The position numbers were made by a program, and so were the translations under genes. The notes under the pieces are model-generated. The model did no database searches. It was not told where the DNA came from and saw only the letters and a program-made list of their open reading frames with translations. A stretch of DNA of 64,000 nucleotides from CAVPJW01 sp963705525 (GTDB lineage: Bacteria; Acidobacteriota; Vicinamibacteria; Vicinamibacterales; CAVPJW01): contig CAVPJW010000006.1 of NCBI GenBank assembly GCA_963705525.1, positions 124,001-188,000 of the forward strand, in the 5' to 3' direction. Below, piece by piece: positions 1 to 8,171 of this stretch (the stretch's first letter is position 1; every line of letters begins with the position of its first letter).

Positions 1-2065
1 CCGTCAGGATTCGCCGCACGCCGGTTGCCAGGAGATTGGGATCTCCATCCGTGTGCACCGCGATCGTCCCCATGTACATCGACGCGTCCTCGACCCTGTT
101 GCTGACGACGGCGGTGTAGGCGATCTTCTGCGTCAGCGGCACGAAGAACATCGGACGGACTTCTCGCGACGCGTCTCCGTACTTGGCGTCCTTCGCCACG
201 CCCACGATTTCGTAATCGCCTGCATGACTGGGTTCGTCCTTTCCGAAGTGCTGGCCGATCGGGTCTTCATTCGGGAAATACTTGCGCGCGAAGGCCTCAT
301 TGATGACGGCGACGCGCTGCGAGGCGGCGGTATCCCGCTGGCCGATGCTGCGGCCCAGGACGATCGGCGTGCCGATGGTCTCGAAATAGCGCGCGCTCAC
401 GCGATTCCACGACGAGTCGAAGTCGCCGCTCTTTCCTGAGAAGAACACGCCCTCGCCCCAGTTGTTGCCTTGCTGCGCGGTGTAGAGCGACAAGCTTGCA
501 CTGACGACGCCAGGCATGTGGTTGAGTCGATCCTGGAGCTGCTCGTAGAACGCGCGGAGGCGCTCCTGCGTGTAGCCCGCCGACTGCGGGTTCATCGTGA
601 TGAGAAGTCGCGCGCGCTTTTCAAATCCGTACGGCTGGTTTTGGAGATTTCTCAGGCTCTCCGTCAGCAGCCCCGCCATCGTCAGGAGCACCAGCGACAA
701 CGCGGCCTGCAGAATGATTAGCGATCGCTGCGGCAATGCGGACGAGTCGTGCATGACTCGACTCGCGCCACGCAGCGCGTCAACAGGGTCGGCGCCCGAA
801 GCCATCCACGCAGGTCCCGCGCTGAAAATAATGCCGGTGACGAGTGACACGCCGAACGCGAACAGGAGCACCGTCAACGACGGCGCGCTCGAAATGGGCA
901 CGTCCGACGAGCCTCGGAACGCCACGCCGAGCATGGCGTCGCTGGCCAGTCTCGCAACCAGCAGACCGCCGGCGCCTCCGAGCAACGACAGAATCAGGCT
1001 CTCGGTCACCTGGCTTCTGATGATGCGGCCACGTGAGGCGCCGAGAGCGAGTTGCAGCGCCGTGCGCACCCGTGTCGCCGTGCCGCGCGCGAGCAGCAGA
1101 TTGGCGAGATTCGCGCACGCGATGACGAGCACGGCGACGGCTGCTGCCATCAGGAGCAGCAATCCGCGCTCGTAGTCGTCCTTCATCGCATTGATGCCCG
1201 CGCCGCCCGGAGCGACCCGAATCTTCTGCTGACCGATCTTGTTCAGGTCTTCGTTCGGGTTCGCATTCCCGGGCGTGCGCAGGTATTGCTGCAGCTCGGT
1301 CGTGAGCTGCGCGGACACCTGACTGACTTGGGCGCCTGGTTTCAAGCGCCCGAGAATGTAGAGCCACGCAGTCGGCGTCGCGCGCAGCAAGGTGTTCTCG
1401 CGCGTAAACGTGGGCTCGAGCGCAAGCGGCAGCCAGAACGACGGCGGGTCGCTCTCCAGCCGATCGCCGAAGAAAGCTGGCGGTGTGACACCGACCACGG
1501 TCACGGGGAAGCCATTGATCGTGAGCGAAGCGCCGACGATGGAGGGATCGCTCGCGTATTGGTTCTGCCAGGCGCGATAGGTCATGACGGCGACCGGTGC
1601 CGCGCCGGGTTGGTCATCGGACGGTTGAAAAACGCGCCCGACAAACGCGCCCACGCCAAGGGTCGAGAAGTAGTTGCCTGAAACGTATTCGCCGCCGAAC
1701 GATTCGGCCCGCACCGCCGATCCCGTTCGCCTCACGCTCAGCGCCGGACGTCCTGACTGCATGGCCGCGACCTCGTCGAAGACGCCCGAGCGATCGCGCA
1801 CCTGCAGATAGAAGGGGTACGAAAAGAGAGACCAGTCGTCCTGAAACCCGCCTTCGACGCAGCAGCTGAATTCATCGCCGAGGCGGTAGAGCTGTTCGGG
1901 ATTGGCGATCGGCAGCGATTTCAGGAGAACGCCGTGGACGAGCGTGAAGATGGCGGTATTGGCCCCGATGCCGATGGCCAGCGTGAGCCACGCCGTGATC
2001 GTGAATCCCGGCGCATTCAACAGCTGCCTGATGGCATAGCGGCAGTCCTGGATCAGCGTGTACAT
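1..2065 (-). CDS. ADOP/MacB-FtsX family ABC permease, C-terminus beyond window
   Basis: The minus-strand frame is open from an ATG at 2065 to the window edge (688 codons). The protein begins MYTLIQDCRYAIRQLLNAPG and then has a first membrane helix ending GIGANTAIF, the hallmark of acidobacterial duplicated orphan permeases. A MacB-type periplasmic core (about residues 40-260) and a block of FtsX helices (about 290-410, including VLVIACANLANLLLARG) follow. A second periplasmic core then starts near residue 440. The final FtsX helices, roughly 120 residues by family length, lie outside the window. Such permeases usually lack a neighbouring ATPase gene, and none is seen here. Substrate is unknown; efflux of a small molecule or a cell-envelope role is inferred from MacB. 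Family is certain, function is not. Confidence 0.9.
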   Translation of the reverse strand, partial: MYTLIQDCRYAIRQLLNAPGFTITAWLTLAIGIGANTAIFTLVHGVLLKSLPIANPEQLYRLGDEFSCCVEGGFQDDWSLFSYPFYLQVRDRSGVFDEVAAMQSGRPALSVRRTGSAVRAESFGGEYVSGNYFSTLGVGAFVGRVFQPSDDQPGAAPVAVMTYRAWQNQYASDPSIVGASLTINGFPVTVVGVTPPAFFGDRLESDPPSFWLPLALEPTFTRENTLLRATPTAWLYILGRLKPGAQVSQVSAQLTTELQQYLRTPGNANPNEDLNKIGQQKIRVAPGGAGINAMKDDYERGLLLLMAAAVAVLVIACANLANLLLARGTATRVRTALQLALGASRGRIIRSQVTESLILSLLGGAGGLLVARLASDAMLGVAFRGSSDVPISSAPSLTVLLFAFGVSLVTGIIFSAGPAWMASGADPVDALRGASRVMHDSSALPQRSLIILQAALSLVLLTMAGLLTESLRNLQNQPYGFEKRARLLITMNPQSAGYTQERLRAFYEQLQDRLNHMPGVVSASLSLYTAQQGNNWGEGVFFSGKSGDFDSSWNRVSARYFETIGTPIVLGRSIGQRDTAASQRVAVINEAFARKYFPNEDPIGQHFGKDEPSHAGDYEIVGVAKDAKYGDASREVRPMFFVPLTQKIAYTAVVSNRVEDASMYMGTIAVHTDGDPNLLATGVRRILT

Positions 2066-2133
2066 GTCGCCTCCGCCCAGGGCTTAGACGGCCCGGGCGG
2101 GGCGATCGTTGACATCAGGACGGACGAGCTCGA

Positions 2134-2781
2134 CTACTTCTTGATCGACGGGTGCACGTAGCCGGCTTCGAGCACGTGGTCGGACGGCCGGAAACTCAGG
2201 TAGTCCACGTGGTCGGGAATATCCGACCATCCGTGCGGAACGCCCGCGGGAATGATGATGATGTCGCCGACTTTGACGGCTTTCTGGACGACATCGGATC
2301 CGACGATGAACCCGCTGCACGACGGGCCATTCAGCGTCTTCGTGACCTCGCTGTCCGGGCCGGACTTGCGGCCGTTGACGATCTTCCCGCCGGTCACCAC
2401 GGTCCCACCGCCCGAGGTGATGAGATAGCCCTCGGTCTGTGACTCGTGATAAAGACCGCGCGGGGTGCCATCTGACGGTGCCGTCGCGGCAGATTCGCCG
2501 CAGGGTTCGCCGGCCGGCGCCTGACCGCCACCGCTCGCCGTTCCGGCAGCCGCCGGGGGGGCACCGGTCTTGCCTCGATGGATGATGGCGACTGCGTAGT
2601 TTTCGCTGCCCACGTCCATGACGCGAATCGTCCGATCGATCCCAGGCTGCTGATTGACAGTCTGCACTTCCTCGGCCGTGATGTATGTGGCGGGCTTGCT
2701 GCTGCCGCTCGACTGCGCGAGGCCGACGACAGGGCTCATGACGAGGGTGACGGCCAGAATTGTCAGGCTTGTGTGCGGCAT
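2134..2781 (-). CDS. Exported cupin-domain protein
   Basis: The protein has 215 residues. The ATG at 2781 is preferred to the upstream start at 2823 because it follows a GAGGAG ribosome site and opens directly into a Sec signal peptide (MPHTSLTILAVTLVMSP, cleavage after GLAQ). The mature part carries a low-complexity Gly/Ala insert and then a single cupin barrel. Metal-type residues are visible in the HESQTEGY strand and in the IPAGVPHGW strand. A periplasmic metal-binding cupin is likely; enzyme or sensor cannot be decided. It follows the ADOP permease start by 68 bp on the same strand but no operon is evident. Confidence 0.8.
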   Translation of the reverse strand: MPHTSLTILAVTLVMSPVVGLAQSSGSSKPATYITAEEVQTVNQQPGIDRTIRVMDVGSENYAVAIIHRGKTGAPPAAAGTASGGGQAPAGEPCGESAATAPSDGTPRGLYHESQTEGYLITSGGGTVVTGGKIVNGRKSGPDSEVTKTLNGPSCSGFIVGSDVVQKAVKVGDIIIIPAGVPHGWSDIPDHVDYLSFRPSDHVLEAGYVHPSIKK

Positions 2782-2959
2782 TGTGACTCTCCTCGGTCGC
2801 GCAGTGTAACAGCCGTGTCGCACCGAATCTCGTGGAATTTTTTCGCCCGTGGCTGCCGGTCCGGATGAAGCGGCCGGCGCGATCGGATAGACTTCGTGGG
2901 CCGTTCAACGTCCAGGCAGCAGCACCCCCCGGCGGCCCACAACAGGGAGCCCGGCACTC

Positions 2960-3754
2960 GTGAGAACCCGTCGAATCATCTCCTTCGCGGCATTCTTGTT
3001 TCTCGTATTGCCGTTGACGCTCGACGCCCAGGACCGGCCCTTTCTCTTCACGGTGACGACATCGGGCGCCGAGGCGCCGGGCCTGAACTTTCACTACGAC
3101 ATCGGCGTAGGGTCGCGCGACTTCGTGTTCGAGACGACGAGCGGCGTCGAGCAGCGCGTCGGCGTGCAGTCGTCGCTCGGACATGGCCTGACGATTCTCG
3201 GGAGCGCGGGATTCGTCATGGACGATGAAGAGACGATTCATTCCGGGTCGCAGTCGATTGAAGGGCTTGTGGACGTCCTGCAGGGGATGGAGCGAAAGAC
3301 TCGCCTCGCCGTCGGGGGCGGAGTGCTCCGTGAAGCCGGCGGCACGGCCGTGGCACGGATGCGCGTCGCGGGTGGCCACGACTTCGACTCGTCGCTCCTG
3401 CACGCCAATCTGCTCTTCGAGCGGCCGTTCGCCGAGGGCCGCGATCCCGTCGACCTGATCACGTCCGTTGGCTGGCTGCGCCGGCTGACTCCGGCCGTCA
3501 TGCTCGGTGTCGAGCTGCTCGGCGAAGATCTCGAAGGCTTCTGGGAAGAGGAGGAAGCCGAGGGAGGCGCGCGACTCCTGCTCGGTCCCTCGCTGCATGT
3601 CGGCGGCGCCTCCAGACGCTGGCGCTTGAATATCTGCGGCGGTCCGGTCTTCCACGCGACCACAAGCAGCCGGACGAGCGATGCCAGTCGTCAGCTGTCC
3701 AGCGGCGATGGCACCGGCTACGCGCTCACGACCTCGTTTGGATATCTGTTTTAG
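2960..3754 (+). CDS. Putative outer-membrane beta-barrel protein
   Basis: The protein has 264 residues and starts at GTG 2960, directly before a Sec signal peptide (IISFAAFLFLVLPLTLDAQ). The mature part is a run of alternating polar/hydrophobic strands separated by acidic turns. It ends in FGYLF, a C-terminal aromatic signature typical of barrels inserted by the Bam machinery. No enzymatic motif is seen. Size would fit an 8-10 stranded barrel. It is not assigned to a named family. A heptamer repeat array begins 10 bases after its stop codon. Confidence 0.65.
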   Translation: MRTRRIISFAAFLFLVLPLTLDAQDRPFLFTVTTSGAEAPGLNFHYDIGVGSRDFVFETTSGVEQRVGVQSSLGHGLTILGSAGFVMDDEETIHSGSQSIEGLVDVLQGMERKTRLAVGGGVLREAGGTAVARMRVAGGHDFDSSLLHANLLFERPFAEGRDPVDLITSVGWLRRLTPAVMLGVELLGEDLEGFWEEEEAEGGARLLLGPSLHVGGASRRWRLNICGGPVFHATTSSRTSDASRQLSSGDGTGYALTTSFGYLF

Positions 3755-3763
3755 TGACGCTTG

Positions 3764-3812
3764 TAGTGCTTAGTGCTTAGTGCTTAGTTCTTGGTTCTTA
3801 GTTCTTGGTTCT
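3764..3812 (+). repeat. Seven tandem heptamers, consensus TAGTKCT/TGGTTCT
   Basis: Seven contiguous 7-base units lie between the stop of the beta-barrel gene and the start of the next gene: TAGTGCT three times, then TAGTTCT, TGGTTCT, TAGTTCT, TGGTTCT. The array runs into the ribosome-binding region of the phosphoesterase gene. The same words occur at 27501-27592, again downstream of stop codons. Confidence 0.9.
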
Positions 3813-3816
3813 TAGG

Positions 3817-6366
3817 ATGAGCATGAGACGACTTCCTTCTCTCGCGTTTTCCTTCGTCGCGATCGCGCTCGTGGTGCTCGTCTCCGGTCTCGCGACGCGG
3901 GCACGACAGGCGGCACCGCCGTCGGCGCGGCCCGGCGTTCTGGGGAACGGCGTCACCCAGCTGCCCAATGGATGGCGGATCGCGCCGACGGGACGTCACG
4001 CGCCGATCGGCGACCTCCCGCTGAACATGGTCTGGTCGCCCGACGGACGCTACCTGATCGTCACCAACAACGGCTGGTCGCGACCGACCCTCACCATCTT
4101 CGACACAGCACACTTCTACGTGAAGGAGACCGTGCCGGTCGCCAATGCGTGGCTGGGTCTCGCATGGGACCCGAGTGGCAAGCGCCTCTTCTCGTCCGGT
4201 GCGGCGGAGAACGTCGTGAACGAATTCGCCTGGGACGGTGGGTCGCTGAAGCAGGGGAGCCGGATGGTGCTCGGCAGTCCGGCGTTCCATCCGACGTTCG
4301 CGAACCTCAACGACTCAGGCTTCATTGGAGGCATCGCGATCACCCCCGACGGCCGTCGTCTGTTCGCTGTGAAGGTGTTCGGCACCGCCGTGGTGATGGT
4401 GGACGTGGCGCGCCGGAAAGTCCTGAAGACGGCACAGTTGACGGCCGAGCCGTACGCGGCCCTGCTGTCCGGCGATGCACGACGGGTGTTCGTTTCGCTC
4501 TGGGGCGGGAGCAAGGTGCTGGTGTTCGACGCAGGGACGCTCGCACCGCTCGGCGAGGTGCCCGTCGGCGAGCATCCCAACGCGATGGTCGAAAGCAAGG
4601 ACGGCTCGCGACTATATGTGGCGTGCGCCAGCACGAACGCCGTGTGGGTGGTGGATACGGCGGCGCTCAAGAGCACGGAACAGGTCGGCGTGTCGCTCTA
4701 TCCGAAGGCGCCTCCCGGCACAACGCCGAACGGACTCGCGCTCTCGCCAGACGGCAAGACCCTCCTCGTCGCCAATGCCGACAACAACACGGTTGCGGTC
4801 GTGGACGTGTCGTCGCGAGATGCCGGCAAGGTTCGGGGATTCATCCCGACCGGGTGGTATCCGACGACCGTCACGTTCGATCGCGAGGGCAAGCGCATCT
4901 ACGTCCTGAACGGCAAGGGCCTCTCGCCATCCGCAAATCCGCGCGGGCCGAACGCCGGCGGGGACGCCACTGGCCAGTACATCGGCCAGTTGCTGCAAGG
5001 CGCATTGTCCGAGATCGAAACGCCCGACGAAGCCACTCTGCAGGCGCTCACGAAACGGGCGTACGAGATCACGTCATACGACGACGAGACGAAGCTTGCA
5101 CCTCGCGATGCCCCTGTGGCGTCGCCCGTTCCGCGCCGCGTCGGCGATCCCTCACCAATCAAGAACGTCTTCTACATCATCCGCGAGAACCGCACGTACG
5201 ATCAGGTGTTTGGTGACATTGCTTCGGGCAACGGCGATCCGACGCTCACGCTCTTCGGCGAGCCGGTCACGCCCAACGCGCACGCGCTCGCCCGGGAGTT
5301 CGTGCTGCTGGACAACTTCTATGTGGACGCCGAGGTCAGCTTCGATGGTCACGCCTTCTCGACCGGCGCCTACGCGACGGATGTGGTCGAGAAGATCTGG
5401 CCGACGAATTATGGCGACAGGGGAGGCATCTACCTGAGCGAAGGTGAGGGTCCGCTGCGTAACCCGTTCGGCAATCTGTCGGCGCCGCCCCAGGGCTACA
5501 TCTGGGACATGGCGAAGAAAGCTGGCGTCACGGTGAGGAGCTACGGTGAGTTCGCACATCGCGATCTTAAGACCAGGAAGATCGTGGCGAGCGTGCCGGG
5601 CCTGGAAGGGTTCATCAATACCGACTACGAGCCGTGGGACCTCGACGTCACCGAGAACTCACGCGTTGATGTGTGGCTCAAGGAATTTCAGGAGTTCGAG
5701 CGGACGGGCAATCTTCCCCGGTTGAACATCATCCGCCTCGGCAACGATCACACGGCAGGCACGCGCGTCGGCTCGCTCACGCCGCGCGCAATGGTGGCCG
5801 AAAACGACGTCGCCCTCGGCCGCATCGTCGAGGCTGTGTCGCACAGCAAATTCTGGCCCGAATCGGCGATCTTCGTGCTCGAAGACGATGCGCAGGATGG
5901 TCCGGATCATGTGGACGCGCATCGTTCGCCGGCACTCGTCGTCAGTCCGTTCGCGAAGCGGCGCGTCACCGACAGCACGCTCTATTCGACGACGTCGATG
6001 CTGAGGACCATGGAACTGATTCTGGGTCTCGAGCCGATGTCGCAATACGACGCGGCGGCGCGGCCCATGTACAACGCGTTCCAGGCCGAGTCGGTCGTGA
6101 CTCCGTACTCGGCCCTTCCCGCGCGTGTGTCGATCACGGAGAAGAACACGGCCACCGCGTGGGGTGCCGAGGCTTCCCGGCGCATGGAGATGCGGGAGGC
6201 CGATCTCACCCCGGAACGCGAGCTGAACGAGATCGTCTGGCGGTCGGTGAAAGGCGCCGACTCGCCGATGCCGCCGCCTCGGCGCGCGGCGTTCATCGCG
6301 AGTACGGACGCGGACGAGGACGAAGCGGAACACGACCGGGACGAAGACGAGGACGAAGAGCGATAA
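3817..6366 (+). CDS. Bifunctional YncE-like beta-propeller / alkaline-phosphatase-superfamily phosphoesterase
   Basis: The protein has 849 residues. ATG 3817 is preferred to the TTG at 3805, which lies inside the heptamer array; ATG 3823 is also possible. After an N-terminal signal helix, residues about 40-400 form a YVTN/YncE beta-propeller with repeated SPDGK-type turns. From about residue 449 (NVFYIIRENRTYDQVFGD) there is a phosphoesterase domain of the PF04185 kind. Its conserved blocks include NFYVDAEVSFDGHAFS and LEDDAQDGPDHVDAHRSP, which hold the expected metal-binding Asp and His residues. The last 20 or so residues are almost entirely Asp/Glu/Arg. It is probably exported to the periplasm. 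The fusion is common in Acidobacteriota; the substrate is unknown. Confidence 0.9.
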   Translation: MSMRRLPSLAFSFVAIALVVLVSGLATRARQAAPPSARPGVLGNGVTQLPNGWRIAPTGRHAPIGDLPLNMVWSPDGRYLIVTNNGWSRPTLTIFDTAHFYVKETVPVANAWLGLAWDPSGKRLFSSGAAENVVNEFAWDGGSLKQGSRMVLGSPAFHPTFANLNDSGFIGGIAITPDGRRLFAVKVFGTAVVMVDVARRKVLKTAQLTAEPYAALLSGDARRVFVSLWGGSKVLVFDAGTLAPLGEVPVGEHPNAMVESKDGSRLYVACASTNAVWVVDTAALKSTEQVGVSLYPKAPPGTTPNGLALSPDGKTLLVANADNNTVAVVDVSSRDAGKVRGFIPTGWYPTTVTFDREGKRIYVLNGKGLSPSANPRGPNAGGDATGQYIGQLLQGALSEIETPDEATLQALTKRAYEITSYDDETKLAPRDAPVASPVPRRVGDPSPIKNVFYIIRENRTYDQVFGDIASGNGDPTLTLFGEPVTPNAHALAREFVLLDNFYVDAEVSFDGHAFSTGAYATDVVEKIWPTNYGDRGGIYLSEGEGPLRNPFGNLSAPPQGYIWDMAKKAGVTVRSYGEFAHRDLKTRKIVASVPGLEGFINTDYEPWDLDVTENSRVDVWLKEFQEFERTGNLPRLNIIRLGNDHTAGTRVGSLTPRAMVAENDVALGRIVEAVSHSKFWPESAIFVLEDDAQDGPDHVDAHRSPALVVSPFAKRRVTDSTLYSTTSMLRTMELILGLEPMSQYDAAARPMYNAFQAESVVTPYSALPARVSITEKNTATAWGAEASRRMEMREADLTPERELNEIVWRSVKGADSPMPPPRRAAFIASTDADEDEAEHDRDEDEDEER

Positions 6367-6416
6367 GAAATCGGAGGGGTTCGTGGTCCGTCAATCGTCC
6401 ATCGCGGGGAGCCATC

Positions 6417-8159
6417 ATGCGTTCCAGAGTCCCCGGACTATTCATCATCGTCCTTCTCGGATTGGTCATCACGACTGCGTGCCGACAAAGCGCCTGTGGC
6501 TCCAAGAAGGCGGATATCGCGACTCAGAAGGGTCAGACGGGGACGGTTGCGCCCACGCTTCAGGCGACCGAACTGTCTCAGACGTTGTCTGGAGGCACCC
6601 CGGCTACGGTGTCGGAGTCCATTGTCGGAACGCCATTGGCGCACACCGACACGCCGACGGCTCCAGTATCTGGAAAAATCCTGTTTGAAGATTCGCTGAA
6701 GGACGGCTGGCTCAATTGGTACGAGTCCTGCGATCTCCGGCACGCCGACGGCGGCCTCAAGCTCGGCACGAGATCAGAATGCACTTACATGATTCCGAAG
6801 GCCGGGAGCCTCAAGGGGCACACACGCATTGAAGTCACCCGGCTGCCACAGAATCCGGACTCGCTGCCCGCCTATGGACTCATCTTCGGTGCTCCCTCTG
6901 GGGGCAAGACCCGATACCGGTTCAGCGTGCCGTTCGCGAAGAACTACCTGATCAGCGGTTATGACGGTTCTGGATGGACCGACTACTCCAAGGTCTTCAG
7001 CCCCAACGCGAAAGTCAGCTCCGATTCAGAGCATCTCGCCATTGAGATCGAAGGGCCCTTGGTCAAGGTGTTCGTCAATGACGTCCAAGTTGCGTCCAGG
7101 CGGATGTTCGGGATGGTCGTCGGCGAGATTGGCTTTTATGTGGGAGGAGCTGTCGGAGATCTCAAGTCAGTGGGCTTGAGGGACGTGCGAGTGACCGAGC
7201 TCGCTTCGACGGAGCTATCACGCACCATTGTCGAATCTGATCTGGTGAAGGGTAAGGCCTTCTCTCCGTTTTCGGATTCTACGTGTTCGGCGGGCTATGT
7301 GGCCGACGGCTTTCAGATTGAGAATCTTTCCAAAACCGACTCGTGTCATCTCAGTTTCATACCCCTCGCTGGCCATGGCGACGTCCGCATTGAGTCGTCG
7401 GTTCGACTTGCGCTCGGCAATCCGCAGAAGAGCTACGGCATCGTGTTCGGCAGGACGGACGAAAAAGACAGGTTCTATCTGTTCCTGCTGGCTGGGGAAG
7501 GAAAGTACTCCCTCTACCAGGTGGCTGATTCCGGTTCGGGGCGAGCCGACCGATTTCACCCCCTGATTCCATGGAATTTCAGCTCGCTCGTCCGCACGAA
7601 CACCGGTGCCAGGAATCGCATCGCCGTGGAAGTCCGCAACCGGCAGATTCGCTGTTATGTCAACGATTCATTTGTCGGGGAAGCGACCGCGCCGCGAATC
7701 GTTCGGGGCTTTGCCGGCCTGTTCGTCGAGGGCACAGGCATGCGCGTCGTGTACTCCGACTTCAAGATTTCAGAACTTGAGTTGCCCCAATCGACGAGAC
7801 CGTCTCCCGGCGGCGCGATCCCGGGTCCTGTCAACCCGCCACCGCAACCGATTCCGCCGCCGCCGGCGTCATTTCCCCCTGTCGACCCGTGCATGCGGAT
7901 CGTCGGCGACTGGCAGTGGTACACGAACACGATTCAAGGCGTGCTGGGATTTGGCTCCGATCACCGCGTCAGCGCGAGTGCCTTTCGCGGAGGGCCGGCC
8001 GTGTTGTGGGGCTCGTGGACGTGCGATGCCGCGACGAGCGGCTACGTGATCAACTGGCAGAACAACGTCGTCGAGCGCGTGACGATGGCGGAGGATGGGC
8101 AGAGCGTTACGGGAACGAACAACTTCAACATGTTCATCCGGGGATATCCGCTGCGCTGA
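6417..8159 (+). CDS. Lipoprotein with two LamG/DUF1080-like beta-sandwich domains
   Basis: The protein has 580 residues. The ATG at 6417 follows GGGGAG and begins a lipoprotein signal (FIIVLLGLVITTAC; lipobox Cys at about residue 22). Two similar beta-sandwich domains follow: about 75-255, opening GKILFEDSLKDGWLNW, and about 265-445. Both resemble concanavalin-like/DUF1080 domains that bind or cleave sugars. A Pro-rich linker (about 450-485) leads to a roughly 90-residue C-terminal domain with paired cysteines. It is a surface or periplasmic binding protein by inference. Its 3' end converges with the exported kinase-like gene with only 12 bases between the stops. Confidence 0.75.
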   Translation: MRSRVPGLFIIVLLGLVITTACRQSACGSKKADIATQKGQTGTVAPTLQATELSQTLSGGTPATVSESIVGTPLAHTDTPTAPVSGKILFEDSLKDGWLNWYESCDLRHADGGLKLGTRSECTYMIPKAGSLKGHTRIEVTRLPQNPDSLPAYGLIFGAPSGGKTRYRFSVPFAKNYLISGYDGSGWTDYSKVFSPNAKVSSDSEHLAIEIEGPLVKVFVNDVQVASRRMFGMVVGEIGFYVGGAVGDLKSVGLRDVRVTELASTELSRTIVESDLVKGKAFSPFSDSTCSAGYVADGFQIENLSKTDSCHLSFIPLAGHGDVRIESSVRLALGNPQKSYGIVFGRTDEKDRFYLFLLAGEGKYSLYQVADSGSGRADRFHPLIPWNFSSLVRTNTGARNRIAVEVRNRQIRCYVNDSFVGEATAPRIVRGFAGLFVEGTGMRVVYSDFKISELELPQSTRPSPGGAIPGPVNPPPQPIPPPPASFPPVDPCMRIVGDWQWYTNTIQGVLGFGSDHRVSASAFRGGPAVLWGSWTCDAATSGYVINWQNNVVERVTMAEDGQSVTGTNNFNMFIRGYPLR

Positions 8160-8171
8160 GCCTCGTCCCGA

